Source: Bromus sterilis
Taxonomy: Eukaryota > Streptophyta > Magnoliopsida > Poales > Poaceae
Length of the DNA: 64,000 bases
Direction of reading: 5' to 3'
NCBI GenBank assembly: GCA_950022295.1
Contig: OX465597.1
Location: forward strand, 402,819,016 to 402,883,015
The notes beneath the pieces are model-generated. The model was not told the DNA's origin, made no database searches, and worked only from the letters and a program-made list of their open reading frames with translations. The position numbers and the translations under genes are program-made. Of the stretch, positions 56,401 through 64,000 are shown piece by piece. Each line of letters opens with the position of its first letter. Position 1 is the first letter of the stretch.

Positions 56401-59400
56401 ATGTGGTAGGATCAAACATCGAACCTATCCTAGACTAGCATGCAAACCGCTGGTTGAAATAGAATGGATCATAAGTAATGTATAGTCCTTGCCTGTTGAT
56501 AAGCCGGGTTCCGAAAGTGTAGTTGATCGCAAGCTCGCATCGTCTCCGAAGGTACCCGCGGGAGCACACAAGAAGGAAACACTGGAAAACAATCAACGGT
56601 GCACCACTATTACTACGGAGCAATACAAGATCAAAGAGACAACACAAGGCACGACAACGCGATACAGACCTAACGTCGAGAGCGGTTACTAGCAGGTTAA
56701 GTGAGTAATCGTCACACACGACGATACCGCACGTTTACAAGGGTTCAAGTTGTTTAGCTACAGGTGATCAACAAAGGTTGTTAACATGACATCTCACTCA
56801 AGCATGGCATAGCACACAAACATGACAAGAGGTGAAGCATAAGATAAAATATCTATGCTAGTCAATTTAAATGGGGGTAAAACCTATACATGACAAACTA
56901 TTGCGGACCCCATGATAAAAATGGAATTTGGAACTTTTTTGCCCTAAACAATATTTTATTATTTTTATTAGCAAGCAAGAGCAGCATAAACACAATCTAC
57001 ATGCAATTCTAGTCAAGTTACATAAAATAAACATTTTAGCAGTGTTTAATGAGCAACGGTTAAAAAGTTATAGCAATTACAGTTTACAGTGGCAAGCAGT
57101 TGTAATTAGCAGGTCAACAACATGTAAACAAAGTCAAACATGGCAACAAGCAACATTTTATTAATCAACATGCAATTCTAAGCAACTTTCGTGTTTAATG
57201 CGCCGCGATCCGAGCTACCGTTAAAAAGATACGGACACCGCAAAATTAATACAATCTGCAAAATAAATAAACTAGAAAAGAAAAAAAAACTCTAACGGGC
57301 CGAAATCTACTGGGCCCAACAGAAAATAGAAAAAAAAAGAAAAGAAAAAAAGGGCGCCTCACCTCTGGGCCGAGCCCAACTGGAGGGGGCGCCCTGGGCT
57401 GCCGGCTAGACTGGGCCGCGCGGCTTGGTGGATGCTGGGCCGGCCTCCTTGCAGCGGCGGTGGCTGCTCGGGTCGTCCCCGATGGACCCGTACGCGGCGG
57501 CGATGGCTGGAGCTCCGGCGAGGGAGCAACGCCGGCAGGAGGTCGCGGGACGAGCATCCGGCGCGGCGCCTCGGCGGAGGGGACGACGCGTGGCGGCGGT
57601 CGAGGTCGCTGGAGGTTGTGGCGCGCGGGGGTGTGAGCTTGGCTTCCGTGGCTGCTTGCTCCCGCCGGCCATGGCGACGGCTGGTGCGGCCTGGAGAAGA
57701 GGAGGAGGTGAGGGGAGAGAGGAGAGGCTAGGAGGAGGAGGCGCGGAGAGGAGGACCTGCAGGGGCGCGCAGCCCGGCTGGCCGGCGGCGGCTCCGGACA
57801 GGCGGCGGCATGGCCTCGGGTCCGCGGGTGGCTTGGAGGAGAGAGAAAGTGAGGGAGAGAGAAGGTGGAGGGACTGGCTCGATCTGGGCCGTCGGATCGC
57901 GAGATCTGACGGTCCAGATCTGAGAGGGCTAGGGTTTGCGAAAAATGGGGGCTTTTGGACGGAAATTTGGACCAGATATGGGGGTGTGGCTGCAATTTTG
58001 GACTAGGGAAACCCTAAAAGGGGTGGGAGTGTGGTGGTCTTTATATAGCCCAGGTGGCTGGCAGTTTGCAAAAACATCCCCGGTTTTACTCTCGAGCGCG
58101 GTGCTTACGTTTCTGACCGCCGGGGGTCCGCATGACCTCCGATTCGGGTAAAACTTCGAACTGCGCGATCAGCGCGTCGAGCTGGCGGCATTCACCTCGC
58201 GTTAGAACCGTTTCGAGAAAACTTTCCGGTGCGCTATAAAAATATCTCGTTTAATTATTAAACGGAGGTTTTTTCGTTCCGTTGGCTGCGGCTAGTCCCG
58301 TGCGGGTTTTCGCGATGGTGATCGGGTGAAACCCGGTGTCGCAAAGGTTGAGTGTCAGAGTGGCAAGGGTCGGTCTCCGTCCGATACGAGATAAGAGGGG
58401 GGGAATAATCGCCGATCGATAAATCGGGGATGCAAACACCGCAAACAAATCAGACAATCAAACAATTCACACCGAAAGCAAAAAAATATATTTTTTTATG
58501 ACAACTCGGCTGTTACATAAATGCTCACGCCACGTCACTACAAAATTAATCGGTCGATCATTCAGGTTCTTGGACAAGGCGGCAGTGGAGACGGTGGGCG
58601 ACAGTGCGCGGCCGGCGAGCCCGTGGCGTCTGTGCACGGTGACGCAAGTGGAGGAGCTCAAGTGCGTTCTACGGCTGCTTCCGGTGTGGGCATGCGGCAT
58701 CATCTTCTCGGCCGCCTACACGCAGATGACCACCACCTTCATCCTCCAGGGCGACACGCTGGACCCACGCGTCGGCAGCTTCCGCGTCCCCGCCGCCGTG
58801 CTCACCGTCTTCGACACGCTCAGCGTCATGCTCTGGGTGCCGCTCTATGACCGCGCCGTCGTTCCGCTCGCGCGCCGCCTCACGGGCCACCGCCGCGGGT
58901 TCACGCAGCTGGTGCGCATGGGCGTGGGCTTCGTCATCCTCACGGTCTCCATGCTGGCCGCCGGCACGCTGGAGGTCGCGCGGCGCCGCGTCGTCGCTCG
59001 CCACGGCACCTTCTCCGGCGCCGACGGGTCCGAGTACGTGCCGATGTCGATCTTCTGGCAGGTGCCGCAGTACGTTGTGGTGGGCGCCGCGGAGGTGTTC
59101 ACGTTCATCGGCCAGATGGAGTTCTTCTACGACCAGGCGCCGGACGCCATGCGAAGCGTCTGCTCTGGGCTCTCCACCGCAGCGTTTGCGCTGGGAAACT
59201 ACGCGAGCTCCGCGCTCGTCGCCGTCGTGGTGCGTGTTACCACGAGCGGCGGCCGGCCTGGATGGATTCCCGACGACATCAACGACGGGCACTTGGACTA
59301 TTTCTTCTGGCTGCTCGCGATGCTCTGTGTCGGCAACTTTGGCGCGTACATGCTCGTCGCGCGGTGGTACAACTACAAGAAGACTGCTGATTTGAACTAG
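47422..59400 (+). CDS. NRT1/PTR family (NPF, POT) transporter, gene 2, NPF8-like, with a 10.2-kb intron
   Basis: Tandem duplicate of gene 1. Exons: 47422-47530, 47640-48372, 58566-59400, all GT...AG; phases match gene 1 exactly and the spliced product is 558 residues. Exon 2 corresponds to exons 2 plus 3 of gene 1, so one intron is missing here. The last intron (48373-58565) has grown by nested transposons. The terminal exon has the FLDKAA signature at residues 282-287 and cannot belong to any other gene in view. ExxER is replaced by N39...L42-F43. The signature FGADQFD is changed to FGANQFD (N150), and FYLSIN to YYMSIV. No stop or frameshift is present. Whether the long intron is spliced efficiently is unknown. 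Confidence 0.88.
48540..48845. mobile_element. MITE-like element in the NPF gene 2 intron
   Basis: Right end GGATTTTCATAGG/CCTCCAAACCAAAGGAGGCC and left end CTTTTTGGTTCATCGG are roughly inverted, and the interior repeats AATTCTATG/CATAGAATT motifs in both directions. This resembles Tourist/Harbinger MITEs with GGCCTCCTTTGGTTT ends. Exact borders are not certain. Confidence 0.45.
48846..49946. other. NPF gene 2 intron, middle part
   Basis: Contains a run of about 14 G (48957-48970), a likely length-variable site, and diverged sequence with a minus-strand open frame (49636-49442) lacking a recognisable domain. Probably decayed transposon DNA. Confidence 0.45.
50121..50173. mobile_element. Short Stowaway MITE nested in the Harbinger MITE
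   Basis: CTTCCTCCGAT and ATCGGAGGGAG flanked by TA (50119-50120, 50174-50175); only 53 bp, so internally deleted. Confidence 0.7.
50237..54225 (-). mobile_element. Helitron, 4.0 kb, minus orientation
   Basis: Read on the minus strand it begins TCTACTACTAATATAAAAAG (from 54225), with a hairpin AGCACC/GGTGCT about 18 bases in, and ends with a GC-rich hairpin (ACGTGCGTTGCGCGTGC) and CTTACTAG at 50237. Insertion is exactly between A (50236) and T (54226) with no duplication, as Helitrons do. No Rep/helicase ORF is seen, so it is non-autonomous. It holds a retroposon-like piece (about 50790-51000) and a gene-like GC-rich segment near its 5' end (53100-54000). Confidence 0.82.
53180..53980 (-). 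pseudogene. Gene-like segment captured in the Helitron, unidentified
   Basis: GC-rich minus-strand sequence with coding character. One frame (53593-53390) gives SALSLEIINHLDVALADVLA, and after a frame change the next gives DVLVGCSVHIDCASQGVEVV and continues through DLLVQLFLLTNIVKYSNQ to a stop near 53168. Upstream, 53960-53760 has the look of a first exon followed by a possible donor. The frame change means it is broken. I do not recognise the family. Confidence 0.4.
54270..54849. other. NPF gene 2 intron between MITE and solo LTR
   Basis: AT-rich intron sequence with no gene or repeat that I recognise. Confidence 0.55.
54855..58517 (-). mobile_element. Solo LTR, 3.7 kb, in the NPF gene 2 intron
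   Basis: It starts TGTAAGGCCCG and ends GGCTGTTACA, flanked by the duplication TAAAT (54850-54854, 58518-58522). No internal region or second LTR exists, so it is the product of LTR-LTR recombination. Architecture (AT-rich part, TATA box on the minus strand TATATAAAG near 58040, then a GC-rich tract 57360-57900) parallels the LTRs at 28-38 kb, which suggests a Gypsy family in minus orientation. The 249-codon Pro/Ser/Arg-rich frame at 57246-57995 is compositional. Its right edge lies 48 bp before the last exon. Confidence 0.88.
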
Positions 59401-59534
59401 AGCTTTGCTACACTCAAGGACGGAATACGGAGCATTACGGACTTGCCCGTGCGTTTAGCAATTTTGTTTGAACTAGGAAATCACCGTAAGTATGTGTAAA
59501 TTCCGAATGCGTCGTGATTTGTAACATGTGTAAT

Positions 59535-60470
59535 GCGATAAAGAAGTTAAAAAGACTGTTTTCCTCTCGCGTCGGGGGCACGGGCGACTCAACGCTAGCC
59601 GCCGCGCGGCCAGGAGGCAAGCCATTCGGCACCGTTTTCCGGCGGCTCTCCTCCGCCGCCGACCTCTCGATTACTGATGGTGAGGGGAGTTCTTGGATTT
59701 CGAGCGTGTGGTTTCGTTTAGTTCGAAGGTTAGGACTCTCTAGTTTAGGATTTTGACGGTTCGCCGTCTTGTTTTTAGTGAGAACGACAATGGTGATGAA
59801 TATAAGTACTTCAGATCTTCTCACGACGCGGTGTTCTTTTCTGTGATTGGTGATGGATTTTGGTGGCTATCTGTTCAGGCAGGGATAGTGTGGCGGCGAC
59901 AGCAGTGTCCTCGGGTCCATCGTTGCGGCGGCGTTTGCTCTAGCGCTGGCGTGGAGTTTGGGAGGTAGTCATGGAGCAGATGCAGATTGTGATCTACGTT
60001 GACGACATCTGGAAGACGACGGGTTTGTTTTAAAATCGTGGGTGGTGGTCTGCAAATATGTTTTCCTCCTTCGGTGTTTTTGTCGAGTGGAGGTGTCAGA
60101 TCTGAAGCTCAATGGTGTGTCCGAGGTGTTGCCCCGGTCTGATTCGTTCAGCGAAAATGGCCTCACCTTGGCGAGCCACCTCGGAGGTTCACAAAGTTGT
60201 ATATCAACGATGGAGTTGCGTCGAGCTCGGGTAAGAAGGTGCCGTCATTTTTCCCTTTGGTGGATGTGGTGGTGGCGCTGAAGACAGGTGACGGATGTTG
60301 ATGTAAAGCTTAGAGGTTTCGCCGGCCTTGATTGTATTTTGGTTAATTGTCCTCTGTGCAAAGGCTATCGATTTTCTATTAATATAGCTTTGTAGTTTGA
60401 TGTATACGTGACTTGTACTGTGACCTTTATTATATGAATGAGACACGTATTACATGCAAAAAATATGCAA
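59535..60470 (+). repeat. NPF gene 2 3' flank and LINE-like retroposon remnant
   Basis: After the conserved 3' UTR comes a GC-rich segment (59560-59770) related to 45880-46050, then mixed sequence ending in TTTCTATTAATATAGCTTTG and an A-rich tail near 60465, in LINE 3'-tail style. No ORF with protein features. Confidence 0.4.
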
Positions 60471-60479
60471 TAAAGAAGT

Positions 60480-61066
60480 TTATGTTAGGATTTAATTAGC
60501 AAACATATCTGAGCATTGCGAAGGGAGAAAACAGACCACCACACATCTCTAATTCAATAAAAGCAACTCTAGCAGATCCGCCATAAACAGAAGTGCTATA
60601 TTTCATATGTGGGTCGCCACGAAACATAAACAACACACAAAATTGAGGACGGTAGAACATATGTGCTAAAAAGGTATCACATACATAGATATTACAAGTG
60701 TCTTCGATCCCGCGCAACATACATTGTAGGAGCATCGCCGAAGCCAATACAAGAAGGAATAAAACACCTAAAAACTACATCACCGGAGGTCGCCGGGAGT
60801 CGTCTGGTAGTAGCTCTAGCAACCCACGCGTGGGATACTAGAGTGGCTCGAAGCGGGATGCACGCGGCGTTGTACTCCGCCATGGCAAAGTCCCACGCCG
60901 TCTGTGCCTCAGCGAGCCGTTCGACTTCTTCTCGGCAAATGACGGCGGCGATGGCTGCTTCCCGTACATCGTCGTCTATGCGGAGCACAATGGTGTACAA
61001 CCATAGGTAATGCCGAAGCTGGAGTACCGCTTCCAACGATCGTCCAAATTTATTGACTATGTACAT
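60480..61066 (-). other. Unidentified segment with a 124-codon minus-strand ORF
   Basis: The minus-strand frame 61066-60692 (MYIVNKFGRSLEAVLQLRHY...) is Ala/Arg-rich and helical in the middle (DDDVREAAIAAVICREEVER), possibly a fragment of a captured or transposon gene. No family recognised, no intron signals checked with confidence. Confidence 0.3.
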
Positions 61067-61100
61067 TTGCTTTCACAAAATTTATTGTGAATATTAATGT

Positions 61101-61531
61101 CTTATTGACTTGACTTTACTATTTGAGGATTCTTCATTTCTATTTGACGCTTCTATAAATCATTGTCCTTTGTGTCTAGATTCATCCTCCTCTTAGGTGA
61201 CTGAGTAGATCTATGGGTCACATCTACTTTCTCTGGCACATACATAGTGGGAACATTTGATTTTGTGAGACCTTTATAATCGGTAATATTTTCAAAGCGG
61301 AGAACATATATTGACTATGTACATCTGGTCTCACAAATCATCCAAATTTATTGACTACTTTCTCCTTACAAAATCAAATATTCCCACTATGTATGTGTCA
61401 AAGAGAGTAGATACAACCCATAGATCTACTCAGCCACCTAAGAGGAGGATGAATCAGACACAAAGGACAAGGATTTACAGAAGTGTGAAATAGGAATGAA
61501 GAATCCTCAAATAATAAAGGCAAGTCAACAG
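61101..61531. repeat. Imperfect inverted repeat, ~170-bp arms
   Basis: 61101-61270 is the reverse complement of 61364-61531 with roughly 85-90% match (for example GGGTCACATCTACTTTCTCT against AGAGAGTAGATACAACCC). The right arm lies in frame with Copia coding sequence (NIPTMYVSKRVDTTHRSTQP), so the left arm is an inverted copy of it. A transcript would fold into a long hairpin. Confidence 0.75.
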
Positions 61532-63420
61532 GACTTTAATATTCAACCTAGGGTTGAAGGGCACATGAAGGATGTTGGACATCTAGAACCCAACACGAGT
61601 GTGAACACAAATTTTGATGCCGGAATATTGGAATACCTTGATTGTATTGTTGGGGGGAAATCACGAGGGATCAAAAGGTATTGAGGAGATATACACTAAC
61701 TATATTGATTCATGAGAATCATATAATAAAAAGACTACAATTGTTGACATTTATTTCTCCTCAGAATTGCAGAAGGCCTTAAATTGGAGCCAAAACCTAC
61801 GTCCATGAAAGAGTGCATGAAGCGCTCAGACTCATCCACATGGAAGGCAACAATTGGGGATGAATTGTGCTCGCTCACAAAATGAGGGTTATTTACTGCA
61901 ATAATACCCAGTCCTCAATATGTGTTTCCTATGGGAGTAAAATAGGGTTTTGTTCACAAGAGGATCGAGAACAATTAGGTGGTGAGATACAAGGTGATGC
62001 TTATAGCATCACACGGGTTCACACAGAGATTCGGCATTGATTATGATGAAACATATTGTCGTGTTATGAGTGGAACAAGTTCTGATATTTAATATCACTG
62101 GCAGTGAGAATGTGCTTATTCAACTAATAAATGTTGTGACTGCATATATATATATGGGTCCCTAGATTCATATATTTATATGAAAGTCCCTCAGGGAATG
62201 AAAATTCTGAATCCAAATGTAATCACAACATGTATTGTGTAAAGCTTTAGAATTCATTGTATGGCTTGAAGCAGTTGGGAAGAACGTGGTATAAATGACT
62301 AAGTGAATTCCTTATTCACAAGGGTTACTCAACAAATGATGATTGACCATGTGTGTTCATAAAGAAATCCACAGAGAGATTTTGTATTATTTATGTGTAT
62401 GTGGATGATCTAAATATCATTAGGACTACACATGAAATACATGAGGCAAGTAATTATGTTAAGATGGAATTTAAGATGAAAGATCTAGGTAAGACTATTG
62501 TTTGGGCTTACAACTTGAACATCTTCCTTTCGGAATACTAGTTCATTAGTCTACTTATATCCAATCTAGTAAGCTTGGACGTGCAACGCACGTATCATAT
62601 ATGATATATTTAAAAATAAATATTAATAAAAGTATTAATAGTTATATAAAACTTATAAGATGATCAGGATTGTACATTTTTTCTAACTTTTATGGTTGTA
62701 TAGAAAGATCGCATCCATACAGTAAATTTGAACACGCTCGATAAAGTAAATTAGACAATGTTTCACGGTAATATAAACCCAATAACCAAAAGGGCTATCG
62801 ATAAAAATAATGAATTCAACAATATATACTTTTTCTTTAGCGGAAAATATATATATCTATTACTTGACCAAAATGGCTATTGATAAGAAAAGAACAAGAG
62901 GCACGCCCTATGCTTCTTCTTAGTTTTCCTCGCCCGATGCTTATGTCTCCACTCTTTCGGAATACTAGTTCATTAGTCTACTTATATCCAAATGATTCTT
63001 GAAAATTCTAATATGGATAAAACATATCCTTCTAAAACACCGGTGGTTGTGAGATATATTGATAGAGAGAAAGACCCATTTAGACTTAAGTGTGATAATG
63101 AAGAGGTATTAGGACCCGAGTTTCCCTACCACGATGCTATTGGAGCACTAATGTATTTAGCAAAATGCATCATGTCTGATATATCATTTGTAGTAAATTT
63201 ATTGGGTAGATTCAATGCATCACCAACAAAAAGATACTGGGTTGATGTGAAGACCATTTTCAGATATCTCCAAGGTACCAAAGCTCTTGCCTTGTTCTAT
63301 CAAAAAAGTTAATATAAAACCATGGTGGAATATTGTGATGTTGGATATCTATCGGATGCCCATAATGCAAAAGGTGTCACGAGGATTATTCCCGTAGCTT
63401 ATTTTTTTGCATTCAGTGCT
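61364..63420 (+). pseudogene. Degenerate Copia pol (reverse transcriptase to RNase H)
   Basis: Broken frames follow Copia order: integrase-to-RT linker (61364-61700), RT core with IDYDETY (about 62036-62056) and LYGSLDS-like residues, the active-site motif YVDDLN (62398-62415), KMEFKMKDLG (62458-62490), then after an insertion the RNase H side (62992-63312) with GALMYLAK and FRYLQGTKALALF. Multiple stops and frame changes are present throughout; no LTRs were found in view. Long dead. Confidence 0.75.
62565..62953 (-). mobile_element. Helitron-end insertion flanked by a 38-bp direct repeat
   Basis: The insert starts with CTAGTAAGCTTGGACGTGC, whose complement shows a perfect hairpin ACGTGC-GTT-GCACGT, a spacer and CTAG, the 3' end of the same Helitron family as at 50237. 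The inserted 389 bp is flanked by perfect 38-bp copies of Copia sequence (62527-62564, 62954-62991). No 5' TC end is visible at the right edge, so it is a truncated or repair-derived copy. Confidence 0.6.
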
Positions 63421-63830
63421 AAGCATCCCTATCTTCTGCTCAGACCGACGCGCGGTTAGATAAGGTAACCACATCTCCAAAAAAAGCTACTCAGATGATT
63501 AAATATTCCCCTGTACGAAATATAAATGTTTTCTAGTTTCAATTAAACTACAAATCCATTTTATATCCTGGTATAAAGGAGTAGGCCCCAAAATCAATTA
63601 CATTGCTTTATTACCTAAAATCTCTCCCATCTATGCATCGCTGCATTAAAGCCAGCCTCTGTATCTCGCTGATCGGGCATCTTCCCGCACGTCCGCCTTT
63701 GCATGCGCTGCATTAAGTTAATGGGGCTATTTGAAATGGCCCGCAATAGCTTCAGAATTATCCGCCGGGTAGAGAACCGTACGATAGAAGATACAGTGAC
63801 CGTCTGATCACGTGTATAGGACACAACGAG
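63421..63830. other. Intergenic, no gene seen
   Basis: No ORF with protein features; probably part of the transposon whose subterminal repeats begin at 63835. Confidence 0.45.
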
Positions 63831-63834
63831 CCTT

Positions 63835-63992
63835 GCAACAGAGGCTCTGTTGCGGTTGGTCCATTGCAACAGAGCCTTTGTTGCAAAGGACTCTGAGCAT
63901 TTTTTTTAATTTCTTTTTCCCGACCACCGCTACGGGCTTTGCAACAGAGGCTCTGTTGCGGTCGGACCTTTGCAACAGGACCTCTGTTGCAA
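63835..63992. repeat. Four short TTGCAACAG/CTGTTGCAA hairpins
   Basis: Perfect or near-perfect palindromes at 63835-63853, 63864-63886, 63941-63959 and 63970-63992; the first and third are the identical 19-mer GCAACAGAGGCTCTGTTGC. Dense short inverted motifs like these are typical of CACTA subterminal regions. The terminus itself lies beyond the window. Confidence 0.7.
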
Positions 63993-64000
63993 TGTTATTT

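Noticed and set aside
57246..58006. 249-codon minus and 193-codon plus ORFs, Pro/Ser/Arg-rich
   Set aside because: Compositional ORFs in the GC-rich part of a solo LTR; both strands open at the same place.
58498..58565. Independent start for the 58498-59400 ORF as a separate gene
   Set aside because: The 68 bases before 58566 are solo LTR and intron remnant; the FLDKAA block is the standard NPF last-exon start with a matching phase.

Overview
The window is eukaryotic nuclear DNA from a grass. Large nested LTR retrotransposons, Stowaway and Harbinger MITEs, a Helitron and LINE remnants surround two intact intron-containing transporter genes, which fits a large-genome Pooideae species, most likely Triticeae (wheat, barley, Aegilops or a relative). 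The genus cannot be fixed from the sequence alone. I see no tRNA, rRNA, CRISPR array, operon or organellar sequence.

Positions 1-25,166 are a retrotransposon nest. The right end of a Copia element (SIRE/Maximus-like LTR, 96-2955, with a palindromic GGACGGTCC minisatellite) abuts a rearranged Athila-type Gypsy region: a 3' internal remnant, an LTR, a LINE ORF1 fragment, a 5'-truncated LTR, then PBS, gag, protease and a long non-coding tail. The 3' LTR of this Athila element is split after its first six bases by a 9.1-kb Angela/BARE-like Copia (13232-22343, TSD GATAT). The 3' LTR of that Copia is itself split by a 920-bp hAT-like element (20830-21749, 8-bp TSD) carrying a piece of a protein kinase gene. 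A LINE-derived retroposon without an ORF follows.

Positions 28336-38121 are a minus-strand, non-autonomous Gypsy-type element with 3.4-kb near-identical LTRs, TSD TTAAG, and a gag-only ORF with five zinc knuckles. Intergenic DNA with Harbinger transposase debris follows (39.2-41.1 kb).

Positions 42.3-59.4 kb hold a tandem pair of plus-strand NRT1/PTR-family (NPF, POT/MFS) transporter genes, 557 and 558 residues after splicing. Gene 1 (42318-45783) has four exons. Gene 2 (47422-59400) has three exons and a 10.2-kb last intron. That intron contains a Stowaway inside a Harbinger MITE, a 4-kb Helitron inserted in the same MITE, and a 3.7-kb solo LTR ending 48 bp before the terminal exon. Both proteins have lost the ExxER proton-coupling motif of the family.

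Positions 59.5-64 kb hold LINE-like debris, a degenerate Copia pol with an inverted duplication and a Helitron-end insertion, and a cluster of short hairpins of CACTA subterminal type at the window edge.
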